From: Cellvibrio sp. KY-YJ-3
Lineage (GTDB): Bacteria; Pseudomonadota; Gammaproteobacteria; Pseudomonadales; Cellvibrionaceae
Direction of reading: 5' to 3'
NCBI RefSeq assembly: GCF_008806955.1
Contig: NZ_CP031727.1
Span: 4,044,001 to 4,108,000 of the forward strand
DNA length: 64,000 nucleotides
How positions within the stretch are numbered: the stretch's first letter is position 1; each line of letters begins with the position of its first letter. The notes beneath the pieces are model-generated. The model did not search any database, was not told where the DNA came from, and saw only the letters and a list, made by a program, of their open reading frames with translations. Of the stretch, positions 9,076 through 18,158 are shown piece by piece. A program made the translations under genes and the position numbers.

Positions 9076-9906
9076 TTAATTCCATAAGTGGAGCGGAAAC
9101 GCATCCAACAGCGATTGATGATCAAAACGCAACCCCGGCATGCCGCCCATTTCTTGACCTTCAGCAATTGAATTGGCAAATTGAAATTCAGATTCCAACC
9201 GCCCTGAGCCAAAATAATAGTCTTTGTATTTAAACAAGTCTTCGGTTTGCGATAAGCGCACATAGCGCGCTGGAATACCATATGCCTCCGCAATGACCAA
9301 CCCGTGGAGTGAACTCGCCAGTACCAATTTAGCTTCCAGAATTTGTTCAATCACGCGGTTCCACCCTTGCAAAGGTGAAATAACATTCGGTGTCTTGGGT
9401 GGCAATATAGATAGATCGTGTAGATTGGGTACAAATACATAATCGCGGCAGGGATTGGGCGTAAAACGTCCTTTAAATAAATGCGGCATCAGCAGTGCAG
9501 GATCACCATAAACTTTCGGTACGGTAAAACCACGGCTGCGCAAAAACTCACGGGTCAATGGGCCACGCACTGCATGCAGGTTCAAGCGTTTGGATTTGAA
9601 CATGATCTCGGGTACTTTGCCATTCCAACCTGTACCCCAGATATGGTCATCGTTTGCACTGTATTGCAAGATTGAACCAATGGCTAACAAGCGCGCACTT
9701 TTTGAAACTTCCTGATCCAGACTTAATCCCTGTAGTGCCAACAATTGGCGTGTAACAATTTCTGAAAGATGGTCACCAAAATTTACCCGCCCGTCACCTG
9801 GCGCCCAGTTATATAAATCCACATAAGGAAAAGGTAAACGCGGTTTCAGTTCAGTAGGGGTTTCCCAATAAGCAGCCAGACGTTTAAACATGAATATTCC
9901 ACTCAT
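9076..9906 (-). CDS. gumL: GumL-type ketal pyruvate transferase
   Basis: 276 residues of the polysaccharide pyruvyl transferase family (PF04230). Matches to GumL include the NFGDHLSEIV motif, LLAIGSILQYS, IWGTGWNGK, HAVRGPLTREFLRSRGF, KVYGDPALLMPH, LVLASSLHGLVIAEAYGIPA, KYKDYYFGSGR and a C-terminal AFPLHLWN. The reaction is transfer of pyruvate from PEP to the terminal mannose of the repeat unit, giving an acidic 4,6-ketal. It is transcribed opposite to the glycosyltransferases, in a - strand group with the EpsL-like barrel and gumD. The first ATG (9906) is used; a second one five codons in has a slightly better upstream GAGTGGA. Confidence 0.87.
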   Translation of the reverse strand: MSGIFMFKRLAAYWETPTELKPRLPFPYVDLYNWAPGDGRVNFGDHLSEIVTRQLLALQGLSLDQEVSKSARLLAIGSILQYSANDDHIWGTGWNGKVPEIMFKSKRLNLHAVRGPLTREFLRSRGFTVPKVYGDPALLMPHLFKGRFTPNPCRDYVFVPNLHDLSILPPKTPNVISPLQGWNRVIEQILEAKLVLASSLHGLVIAEAYGIPARYVRLSQTEDLFKYKDYYFGSGRLESEFQFANSIAEGQEMGGMPGLRFDHQSLLDAFPLHLWN

Positions 9907-9932
9907 ATAAGTTAAGCGTTAAAAAATTATTT

Positions 9933-11081
9933 TTAAAATACCAGCGCGACGCCAAGGCTTGCCTGAGCATAATCATAATCGCGATACTCTAATGGCGATT
10001 CGCGATCCACCCACTGGCTACTGAGGCGAAACTTGAGCATTTCAGAGAATTGATAAGTAAGTGCGATAGGGCTGAGTGTCGTGATGTGTTCGTCGCGGGC
10101 GGGTTCGGTTAACCGCTGCACATAAGCCTGAGTGCTGTAACCCGCCGCCATGGAGAGCGACCATTTAGCCGACGGCTCCCACCCCAGGCTAATTCTGCTG
10201 GCGCGAACATCAGCCGGCGAGTCAGAGGTTTCACCCACCGCGGGTTCGCTTTGGCTGTAACTCAAGGACAGTGTGAGTTTTTCACTCACGGCCCAATCCA
10301 AATCCACTACGGCTTGGGTACCTGTACCGGCATTAATCTCCCCTTCGCGCTTGAAGCGCCCCAGGGTAAATCCCAGTTGCGTTTTGCGGGTCAACGCCCA
10401 GGAACTTTCCACTTCCAGTTGGCGATAATCAAAATCCAATGAGGTAAGCGCATCAAGCAAAGGGTTTTCATAAACTCGCTCACCTTCACGCAAACGCAAA
10501 CTCAAAAACGATTTATTTGCCGTAGTGTAAGTACTGGCAACAAACCATTCATCATCATCAAAATCCAGACTTTCGCGCAGCTCATTGGAATGCGTTTGTG
10601 CTATTTGCCGCGCGCCAATAGTAAATCCAAGGCGCTGCCCTACCCCCATAGTCAATTGGCCCGCAAAGTTATCGCGCGCAACAACATCTTTATCGGCAAA
10701 TTCCAAGCGATCCACCGCATAGGCATCACGCACCCAGGTAAAATCTGTTTTTACCCGTGTGCTCCAGTCACTGCGCCAACGTGCATTGCCTTCATAAAAA
10801 CTTACGTCCAAATCATCACGCTCAGCATAAGCATAATGGTTGCCACTTACACCCAATGAAAAATCCTGCTTACTCAGGCGCTCATTAAGTGCAACTGAAA
10901 TAACCGAGTGAGTGTAATGCTCGGAATCCACATATGCACTGCGCGCAAAATTGCTGTCCCAGTGTTCATTCGCGCCCAACGACAAAGTAAAGCGATCCAT
11001 CGCATAAGCAGTTGAGTTGGTCAGCCCAGCGAACAGAATTAACGCCATACCCCACTTAACGCTGACAGGTATGGTGTTCAT
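9933..11081 (-). CDS. EpsL-like outer-membrane beta-barrel of exopolysaccharide biosynthesis
   Basis: 382 residues from the ATG at 11081, chosen because it gives a clean signal peptide (MNTIPVSVKW, hydrophobic core, STAYA cleavage); an upstream in-frame ATG at 11123 would bury it. The mature protein is made of alternating, aromatic-rich strands ending in a terminal phenylalanine (GVALVF), as in outer-membrane barrels. The order and composition resemble EpsL-type proteins of exosortase-linked EPS loci. Inferred role: passage or anchoring of the polymer at the outer membrane, a task done in Xanthomonas by GumB with other factors. I see no close link to GumB itself. Confidence 0.72.
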   Translation of the reverse strand: MNTIPVSVKWGMALILFAGLTNSTAYAMDRFTLSLGANEHWDSNFARSAYVDSEHYTHSVISVALNERLSKQDFSLGVSGNHYAYAERDDLDVSFYEGNARWRSDWSTRVKTDFTWVRDAYAVDRLEFADKDVVARDNFAGQLTMGVGQRLGFTIGARQIAQTHSNELRESLDFDDDEWFVASTYTTANKSFLSLRLREGERVYENPLLDALTSLDFDYRQLEVESSWALTRKTQLGFTLGRFKREGEINAGTGTQAVVDLDWAVSEKLTLSLSYSQSEPAVGETSDSPADVRASRISLGWEPSAKWSLSMAAGYSTQAYVQRLTEPARDEHITTLSPIALTYQFSEMLKFRLSSQWVDRESPLEYRDYDYAQASLGVALVF

Positions 11082-11112
11082 TTTTTTCGCGCAGCATTTA
11101 ATTTCATCTGGA

Positions 11113-12570
11113 TTAATAAACATTCTCGCCAACAAAACCTTTAAAGATTGTTTTCCATAAAATTTTTATGTCCAACAAAATTGACCAGTTACGAATATAT
11201 TCCAAGTCATACGCGATGCGTCCGGACATCTTATCCAGCGTTTCCGTTTCACCACGAAAACCATTCACCTGCGCCAATCCAGTAATGCCTGGTTTTACTT
11301 TATGGCGCAACATGTAGCCTTTGATTTGCCCGCGATAAAATTCATTGTGCGCAACGGCGTGGGGGCGCGGGCCTACCAGCGACATACTGCCGGACAATAC
11401 ATTGAATAGCTGGGGCAATTCATCAAGCGACGTGCGGCGTAAAAAATTGCCAAACGGCGTGATGCGTGGATCGGCGCGTTTGGCTTGGGCAACACTATTG
11501 CCATCCTCACACACGGTCATGGAGCGAAATTTCCACACTTTTATTTTTTCACCCCCCATGCCATAACGCGTTTGTTTAAAAAACACGGGACCAGGCGATG
11601 TCACTTTCACACCAATCGCCACGGCTAACATAGGGATTGCCAATAAAAGTAAAATTCCAGCACCCAACACCACATCTTCCAAACGCTTCACCCAACCGTT
11701 ATCAACCAGTGGCGAATCGTAAATACTCAGTGCGGGAATGCCTTGTAAACACGTGAGGCGCGAATGCAACAAATCAAAACTAAATACATCGGGTATAACA
11801 TAGGGCGATACTGTAGTATCCGCCAAGCGATCAATCACAGTACGCATGCGCATTTCAGCGCGCATTGGTAAACCGACAAAAACCATATCCAATTTGCCAT
11901 CATGGGCATCTTGATAAAGCTGCTCAAGCCCACCTTTTACTTCAATATTGTCGCCAATCAAACGCCGCCCCACTTCATGGGAGGGTGAGCGATCGTCGTA
12001 AAAGCCAATCACTTTGTAGCCCAACCATGGCATTACTTTCATGGAATTGATTAACCGTAAACCCAATTCATTGGCACCGACAATCGCTACACGGCGCGGC
12101 TCGGTTGGATGAGAGCGCAATTTGGCAAGCAACAAACGCCGCCCAATATGCATACCCGTCATTAATACCGGCGTTGCAACCAACCAGCAGACAAACGCCA
12201 ATAATTCCATGGATTTAAATGGATAAATCACTAGCGCCGCAAGAATGATAAAAATAGCCGTTACCAGCCAGGCAAATAATATTCGACCAGCCAAATCCAG
12301 CATGGAATGACCGCGCCATAAATAATAAACTTCATTGCCCTCGGCAAAAAAACCAAAAACAATAACGGCGGTAATTGCAAAGGTAGTGTAAAGATTTGTC
12401 CACTCAAGCCCTAGCATGTTAAGCCCGAGCCAAAGTATGGATACGATCAGCGCGCTATCAATCGCACGAAATAGCGCGAGGATTTTTGAATGGTGAAGCC
12501 GTATAACCGGCGGTTCATTTGATAAGGTTACAGGGCTAACAAGCGCCCGATTGACCGATAGATTGCTCAT
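11113..12570 (-). CDS. gumD: GumD-type undecaprenyl-phosphate glucose phosphotransferase
   Basis: 485 residues from an ATG with GGAGG just upstream; an in-frame TTG five codons earlier lies inside that ribosome site. The N-terminal half has hydrophobic spans and a CoA-binding-like segment (RVAIVGANELGLRLI). The C-terminal bacterial sugar transferase domain shows VKVTSPGPVFFKQTRYG, KVWKFRSM, RRTSLDELPQLFNVL, MSLVGPRPHAVAHN and KPGITGLAQVNGFRGET. It starts the repeat unit by moving glucose-1-phosphate onto undecaprenyl phosphate at the inner membrane. It is the first gene of the - strand group and overlaps the long form of the EpsL-like ORF. Confidence 0.92.
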   Translation of the reverse strand: MSNLSVNRALVSPVTLSNEPPVIRLHHSKILALFRAIDSALIVSILWLGLNMLGLEWTNLYTTFAITAVIVFGFFAEGNEVYYLWRGHSMLDLAGRILFAWLVTAIFIILAALVIYPFKSMELLAFVCWLVATPVLMTGMHIGRRLLLAKLRSHPTEPRRVAIVGANELGLRLINSMKVMPWLGYKVIGFYDDRSPSHEVGRRLIGDNIEVKGGLEQLYQDAHDGKLDMVFVGLPMRAEMRMRTVIDRLADTTVSPYVIPDVFSFDLLHSRLTCLQGIPALSIYDSPLVDNGWVKRLEDVVLGAGILLLLAIPMLAVAIGVKVTSPGPVFFKQTRYGMGGEKIKVWKFRSMTVCEDGNSVAQAKRADPRITPFGNFLRRTSLDELPQLFNVLSGSMSLVGPRPHAVAHNEFYRGQIKGYMLRHKVKPGITGLAQVNGFRGETETLDKMSGRIAYDLEYIRNWSILLDIKILWKTIFKGFVGENVY

Positions 12571-12894
12571 ACTCCCTCCACGCAATGTACTTCATCATGC
12601 CATCAGCATTTGTTTACTAGCAGGATATAGAAGGCATTAATCAGGCCATAAAGAATGCAACATCACGATTACGTGACGAAGTTTTAAAAAAATCGATATT
12701 TGTCGCCAAATCAACTAAAATTGACGCCAAAAGCAGCAATCATCAATCCGCTTTTGATAAAAATATTTGTAATTTTTATAATTTTTCTGCACCAGCAAAA
12801 CGCACTGTTTTTTTAAAAGCACTGAACCAACGCAAAAACATTTTTCTTTATGAACACTAACTGAATAATCAATCTAAAAATTAATTAAGACGCC
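12571..12894. promoter_or_regulatory. AT-rich divergent intergenic region between gumD and ygjP
   Basis: About 320 bases without a gene, strongly AT-rich, with several T runs on the + strand. It must hold the promoters of the leftward gumD group and the rightward ygjP gene. I see no convincing long palindrome or known operator, and no tRNA-like fold. Confidence 0.5.
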
Positions 12895-13401
12895 ATGACA
12901 GCACTGAAATATTTAACCGGCTACTCCGCCGATACACTGCAAAAAGTGAAAACGCTTATTGAAGAGAAAAAGCTGGCTGAGGTATTACTAAAACGCTACC
13001 CAAATGTTCATCAAGTGCGCACTGATGGTGCGCTATATCAATATACGCAACAAATTAAAGCGGATTTTATGGGCAAGACCCAACCTTTGAACCGGGTCAG
13101 TTATGACAGCAAAATAAAAGTGATCCAACATGCACTGGGGCAACACCACTACATTAGCCGTATTCACGGTGGGAAACTTAAAACCGTGAACGAGATCAAA
13201 ATTGCCAGTGTATTCAGAACCGCACCAGAAGCATTTTTAAAAATGATTGTCGTACATGAGCTGGCACATTTTAAAGAGAAGGAGCACAACAAAGCGTTTT
13301 ATCAACTCTGCTGCCATATGGAACCACAGTATCACCAATATGAATTTGATCTGCGTCTGTACTTAACCCAACTGGATTTATTTGGGGATATATATACCTA
13401 A
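12895..13401 (+). CDS. ygjP: YgjP-like metallopeptidase-fold protein
   Basis: 168 residues, essentially the length of E. coli YgjP and matching it throughout: RYPNVHQVRTDGALYQYTQ, the KASVFR-type strand, then the zinc-binding helix VVHELAHFKEKEHNKAFY (HExxH with a further conserved His) and CCHMEPQYHQYEFD. It lacks a signal peptide and membrane spans, so it is cytoplasmic. The family (YgjP/WLM-like, formerly DUF45) has a zincin fold; a nucleotide pyrophosphatase activity has been reported for the E. coli protein, so the true substrate should be treated as open. The gap of 46 bases to the MscS-type gene suggests possible co-transcription. Confidence 0.88.
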   Translation: MTALKYLTGYSADTLQKVKTLIEEKKLAEVLLKRYPNVHQVRTDGALYQYTQQIKADFMGKTQPLNRVSYDSKIKVIQHALGQHHYISRIHGGKLKTVNEIKIASVFRTAPEAFLKMIVVHELAHFKEKEHNKAFYQLCCHMEPQYHQYEFDLRLYLTQLDLFGDIYT

Positions 13402-13447
13402 ATTATTACCGCCCTATTACCTTGCTTAACATGAGCCAGAAAAAAAC

Positions 13448-14704
13448 ATGAAAGACCTAATGCACACCGCCTTGAATTATCTTGGTATTCCAAACAACGA
13501 ATATGCTTATCTCGCGGCCGTTATTCTTGTCATCTTATTTACGTCACTTGTTATTCATTGGCTCTTGCATAAAGTGGTGATGGGTTTATTGCGTGCCAAT
13601 GCCAAAAGCGCAGAACAGTTGTGGAAACGTTCATTTTATAAAAATAGATTGCTTACCCGCGTCGCCCTTACCTTGCAAGGTTTGATTATTTTTATGCAAG
13701 CACGCCTCTGGCTGGATGCGGATGATAGCGCCCTGCCAGTCATCGCCGTTATTACCAGTTTATGGGTACTACTCTACGGGCTGCTGTCAGTTTATTCGCT
13801 GCTGGATACGCTGGAAGATATTTCAAACACTAACCCTGCAGGACGTCGCCTGCCGCTACGTGGAATTTTCCAAAGCATCAAATTAATTGGCGCAACAGTG
13901 GCAATTATTTTTGCGCTGGCGTTATTGATTGGTAAATCGCCCGTGATTTTATTTAGCGGTCTTGGCGCCATGACTGCAATTTTATTATTGGTATTTAAGG
14001 ATCCTATTCTCGGCTTGGTAGCAGGCATTCAACTTTCCGCCAATAAAATGTTGGCGGTGGGCGATTGGCTGGAAATGCCAAAATACGGAGCGGATGGTGA
14101 AGTGACGGACATTAACCTCACCACAGTCAAAGTCCGCAACTGGGATAAAACCATTACAACGATTCCCACTTATGCACTGATTGCTGACTCATTTAAAAAT
14201 TGGCGAGGCATGGCGGAAGCGGGTGGTCGCCGTATAAAACGCGCCATCAATATCGATGCAACCAGCGTTCACTTTCTTAGCGAGGAGGATGTAATGCGTT
14301 TGCGTAAAGCAAAATTACTGACTGACTATATTGAACAAAAAGCCAAGGAAATCACCGACTACAATACACAACATCAAGTTGATACCAGCTGCCCGGTCAA
14401 TGGTCGTCGCTTGACGAATTTAGGAACCTTTCGCGCTTATTTGACCGCTTACATCAAAGCCAATCCTCATATTCATTTGGGTATGACGCATATGGTGCGA
14501 CAACTTAGCCCCGGCGCTGAAGGCATTCCCATTGAGGTGTACGCGTTTACCAATAACACGGAATGGTTGGCTTACGAAAATATTCAGTCAGATATTTTTG
14601 ATCATATTTTTGCAGTGCTGGCAGAATTTGATTTGCGGATTTATCAAGCACCCAGCGGCTATGACATGCGCCAAATCATCACTGGCAGCACTCAAAGCCA
14701 CTGA
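13448..14704 (+). CDS. ybdG: YbdG-type MscS-family mechanosensitive channel
   Basis: 418 residues, the usual YbdG length. About five N-terminal hydrophobic helices are followed by the pore-lining helix and beta domain of MscS proteins: FSGLGAMTAILLLVFKDPIL, GLVAGIQLSANKML, GDWLEMPKYGADGEV, TTVKVRNWDKTITTIPT and SFKNWRGM. These are near-diagnostic of the YbdG subfamily, an inner-membrane channel giving modest protection against osmotic downshock. The soluble C terminus (about residues 255-418) is the cytoplasmic vestibule. The gene converges with the cytochrome gene only seven bases away, with no hairpin between them. Confidence 0.9.
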   Translation: MKDLMHTALNYLGIPNNEYAYLAAVILVILFTSLVIHWLLHKVVMGLLRANAKSAEQLWKRSFYKNRLLTRVALTLQGLIIFMQARLWLDADDSALPVIAVITSLWVLLYGLLSVYSLLDTLEDISNTNPAGRRLPLRGIFQSIKLIGATVAIIFALALLIGKSPVILFSGLGAMTAILLLVFKDPILGLVAGIQLSANKMLAVGDWLEMPKYGADGEVTDINLTTVKVRNWDKTITTIPTYALIADSFKNWRGMAEAGGRRIKRAINIDATSVHFLSEEDVMRLRKAKLLTDYIEQKAKEITDYNTQHQVDTSCPVNGRRLTNLGTFRAYLTAYIKANPHIHLGMTHMVRQLSPGAEGIPIEVYAFTNNTEWLAYENIQSDIFDHIFAVLAEFDLRIYQAPSGYDMRQIITGSTQSH

Positions 14705-14710
14705 GCATCC

Positions 14711-16408
14711 TCACAAACTTTTAATATATTCCACTAATGCCCAACGCTCTTCATCACTCAATGCCGTGCCATATTCATGGCCGGCATTGGAATTGCCCGG
14801 CAGACCTGTATCAAAAAAGCTGGTATCGGGAGCCGCACTGGAAACATGGCCAACTTTGATTACATCCAATTCAATATTACCCACATAAAATTGCGACGGG
14901 CGCTGTGCCGCGGGCAACAGTAAATCGTAAATCGTTGGCACCGAGCCATTGTGCAAATAAGGTGCAGAGGCCCATATGCCATTGATTGGGCGTGCCTTAT
15001 AGCTATCGACACTGGGGGTATCGGCAGAAAGATTGGAATGATACTCACGCACAATAGTTTTGAGGGTTTGCCAGGGTTTGTTTAATAAAGTCCCCATAGC
15101 CGCATGAGTGACCAGATCAAGTGAACTGGCTTCTGCAGTAAACTTTTTCCCAACCAACACCATGCTGCGCTCGCCTTCCAGCACCCCGGTTTTTACTTTG
15201 CGCTGACTGAAATTATGCGCCATCAATGGATCCGTCCCCACCTCCGCAACCGGCGTTAGTACCGCCCGCAGTTTGCGTTTTTTATCTGCTGCATCGACAT
15301 GTGTATGGCACTCCACACAGTGCTGTTGATAAAGTTTTTCACCGGCAACTAATTTGGTTTCATCCAACTTCCCAGCAAATTCTTGCGGCCATCGCGGTGC
15401 AGTTAATTGATAAAAGGCTTTTTGAAGATCGGCAAGGTGATTAATACGAATCGAGGATGAATAGGTTAAGTGTTCTTTTTTAATTTCAATCGTGCCATAA
15501 ACCGCTAGTGCAGTGATTGCATTTTGAAACAACGGGCCAGGTTCTTTATTGGGTGCTGAGGCATTCCATTGCACCAAATCCAGATGGGATGCATCCCACA
15601 TCACCGGATAACTGGTGGGTGCATTAGGTGAATGAATATTTTCTGGCATATTTAACGCTTCAACTGCAATCGCATTAAAAATTTGCCCAAAGGCGTCCAA
15701 GCGACCATGACCATAAGGCACATCGGTTTTGTTATTTTCCAATCGCTGTTGCAACTGCTGCAATCGCCCATGCATTTGGACTTGTAGAGCTTGGGTAGTA
15801 AGTGAGGCTGAAGCGATGGCGCTGACCGACGGCGCTGTGCGCACATTGGAATAAAAGCGCGCAAATTTTTCGGTATCCTCCAGCGTAGCCTGCAATGCAG
15901 CTACCAGTGCTGTTTCAAACCCGGTGAAATCGATCAGCGCTTGGCCGCCATCAATTCGAATACGCTGGCCGTTAATCATTACTTGACCGGTATGACAAGC
16001 CGCGCAAGTCAGGCCAACATAATCACCATGTTTTTTATCCTTATCGCGTACCACACCAATGGGTAAGCCATCCGGATTATATTTATCGGCGGCAGCAACG
16101 ATAAAACCCAGCGCCGACATATGCGCCGGATCGCGAAATAGCGCTGGATTATTCGCTTGCTCCAACACGATAAACCAGTCATAGGGAATAAGCCGCGAAC
16201 CAAAAGAGGTAAATGACAGTTGCTGGCGAGTTTCATGCTCCCAGCCCTGCGCAAGGTAATGGGTATCCTGCATGCTGGATACAGTGGTCGAGGCAGGTGC
16301 TGCAGTGCTACACAAGGCAAGCCACGCAAACCCGATATAACACTGGAAATGACTAACGCGAGCCAGTACTGAACCGATTTTTTTACTGTGTTTTTTGTTG
16401 TTTTTCAT
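14711..16408 (-). CDS. Exported di-heme c-type cytochrome, RoxA/MauG/CcpA-like
   Basis: 565 residues with a basic N terminus and a signal-peptide core (about residues 21-40), so it is periplasmic or secreted. Two CxxCH heme sites are present: CAACH at 135-139 and CVECH at 364-368, followed by a C-terminal APYLHNGSVPTIYDLLLP segment typical of di-heme peroxidase-like proteins. A GHGRLDAFG segment near residue 234-241 recalls RoxA-type rubber oxygenases and related large di-heme proteins. It is much longer than ordinary CcpA (about 330 residues). Reaction and substrate are unknown; candidates are peroxidase, oxidase, or electron transfer to oxidative polysaccharide-degrading enzymes. It stands alone on its strand. 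Confidence 0.8.
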   Translation of the reverse strand: MKNNKKHSKKIGSVLARVSHFQCYIGFAWLALCSTAAPASTTVSSMQDTHYLAQGWEHETRQQLSFTSFGSRLIPYDWFIVLEQANNPALFRDPAHMSALGFIVAAADKYNPDGLPIGVVRDKDKKHGDYVGLTCAACHTGQVMINGQRIRIDGGQALIDFTGFETALVAALQATLEDTEKFARFYSNVRTAPSVSAIASASLTTQALQVQMHGRLQQLQQRLENNKTDVPYGHGRLDAFGQIFNAIAVEALNMPENIHSPNAPTSYPVMWDASHLDLVQWNASAPNKEPGPLFQNAITALAVYGTIEIKKEHLTYSSSIRINHLADLQKAFYQLTAPRWPQEFAGKLDETKLVAGEKLYQQHCVECHTHVDAADKKRKLRAVLTPVAEVGTDPLMAHNFSQRKVKTGVLEGERSMVLVGKKFTAEASSLDLVTHAAMGTLLNKPWQTLKTIVREYHSNLSADTPSVDSYKARPINGIWASAPYLHNGSVPTIYDLLLPAAQRPSQFYVGNIELDVIKVGHVSSAAPDTSFFDTGLPGNSNAGHEYGTALSDEERWALVEYIKSL

Positions 16409-16562
16409 GCTGCATCCTCAACATTTTTATACTGCCCCTATCCGGGGCAGAAGCACACATTAAAAAATGACTCCTTTCACTATAAGCCTCTTATTAGTCT
16501 CCTTCTATTACACTAGGTAACAAACTACCCCCAACCAATACCGACAAAACACCACGCGTAAT

Positions 16563-18125
16563 TTAACGTCGCCCTCCCAACAGAGAACCAAGAATCCCGC
16601 GTACAATTTGACGGCCCAAATTACTACCAATTGCACGCGCCGCACTTTTTGCCAGCGCTTCAGTGGCCGATTCACGTCGGCTCTCAGCACGCTGTGCTTG
16701 CTGCTGGGCTTTTAGCTGTTCTTTTTGCCAGCGCTCTTGCTGTTTTTGCTGCTCTTTAGCGATGCGTTCTTGTTCGGCGCGCTGCTGTGCATTTAATTTT
16801 TCTTGCTCTGCCTGAAGCTGCTCCTGCTGCACAATCTGTGCCTGCTGGTTAACGCGCTGTTTTAAAATTTCATACGCCGACTCGCGATCCACCAGTTGCG
16901 AGTAAATGGCTTTATAAGGGGAGCGCGCCATCACTTCTGCACGCTCCTCTGCTGTTAACGGCCCAATACGTGATGCTGGCGGAGCAACCATCACCCGCTC
17001 AACCGGTGTGGGCGAGCCTTTTTCATCCAACACCGATACCAGCGCTTCTCCAATACCCAATTCAGTAATTACCACCTCGGTAGAAAATGCCGGATTGGGG
17101 CGAAAAGTTTGCGCAGCAATTTTTACCGCCTGCTGATCTTTAGGAGTGTAGGCGCGCAATGCATGTTGAATACGATTGCCCAATTGCCCTAATACGGTAT
17201 CAGGAATATCCGCAGGGCTTTGTGAGATAAAATAAATCCCTACACCTTTGGAGCGAATCAAGCGCACCACTTGTTCGATTTTATCCACCAATAATTTGGG
17301 TGCGCCATCGAACAACAAATGTGCTTCATCAAAAAAGAATACCAGTTTGGGTTTATCGGCATCGCCCTGTTCAGGCAAATTCTCAAATAATTCGGAAATT
17401 AACCAAAGTAAAAAAATTGCATAAAGTTTTGGCTGATTAACCAAGGTGGTGGCATCGAGAATATTAATCACACCCGTGCCTTCCAAAGTGACTTGCATCA
17501 GGTGATTAAGGTCCAGCGCTGGCTCACCAAAAAATTCATCCGCCCCCTCCTGTTCCAACATCATCAAGCGGCGCTGAATAGCGGCAATGCTTGCCTCACT
17601 TAAACCGCCGTATTCGTCTTCCAGATTTTTGCGCTCATCCTTCATCCAATTGAGCATGGCTTGTAAATCTTTTAAATCCAGCAACAACATGCCTTGGTCA
17701 TCGGCAATTTTAAACGCGGCATAGAGCACGCCGGTTTGGGTTTCATTCAAATCAAAAAAGTTGGCGAGCAATAGCGGGCCAAAATCAGAAATAGTGGCGC
17801 GCACCGGATGGCCTTGTTTGGCATACAAATCCCAGAATACACAGGGAAATAACCGCTGCTGGTAATCGCTGATATTCATCAGCTGCACTCGCTCATCCAC
17901 TTTAGGGTGAGGTTTGCCCGCTTTGGCAAGGCCAGAGAGGTCGCCCTTGATATCCGCCATAAATACCGGCACGCCGGCCTTGGCAAAACCTTCGGCGAGC
18001 ACCTGTAAACTCACCGTTTTGCCCGTGCCCGTGGCACCGGCAATCAAACCGTGGCGATTTGCCATACGCAGATTTAAATGCACCGACTGGGTGCCGTTGC
18101 CGCCAATAAGATAATGTTGGGTCAT
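16563..18125 (-). CDS. HerA/YjgR-like ATPase (DUF853)
   Basis: 520 residues from an ATG with GGAG at good spacing; an upstream in-frame start at 18146 is poorer. P-loop GATGTGKTVSLQ near residue 30, ADIKGDLSGLAK, Walker B FFFDEAHLLFDGAP, the sensor-like YFISQSPADIPDTVLGQLGNRIQHALRAYTP stretch and a C-terminal Gln/Glu/Lys-rich coiled coil (about residues 410-490) ending in a Gly-rich hydrophobic tail identify the YjgR/DUF853 family of HerA-like ATPases. Members are annotated as putative helicases or translocases, but their role is not established. It lies 33 bases downstream of an exonuclease gene; archaeal HerA also pairs with a nuclease (NurA), though this is only suggestive. Confidence 0.85.
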   Translation of the reverse strand: MTQHYLIGGNGTQSVHLNLRMANRHGLIAGATGTGKTVSLQVLAEGFAKAGVPVFMADIKGDLSGLAKAGKPHPKVDERVQLMNISDYQQRLFPCVFWDLYAKQGHPVRATISDFGPLLLANFFDLNETQTGVLYAAFKIADDQGMLLLDLKDLQAMLNWMKDERKNLEDEYGGLSEASIAAIQRRLMMLEQEGADEFFGEPALDLNHLMQVTLEGTGVINILDATTLVNQPKLYAIFLLWLISELFENLPEQGDADKPKLVFFFDEAHLLFDGAPKLLVDKIEQVVRLIRSKGVGIYFISQSPADIPDTVLGQLGNRIQHALRAYTPKDQQAVKIAAQTFRPNPAFSTEVVITELGIGEALVSVLDEKGSPTPVERVMVAPPASRIGPLTAEERAEVMARSPYKAIYSQLVDRESAYEILKQRVNQQAQIVQQEQLQAEQEKLNAQQRAEQERIAKEQQKQQERWQKEQLKAQQQAQRAESRRESATEALAKSAARAIGSNLGRQIVRGILGSLLGGRR

Positions 18126-18158
18126 AAATTCTCCGTCACTCTGCACGAAATCAATTTA

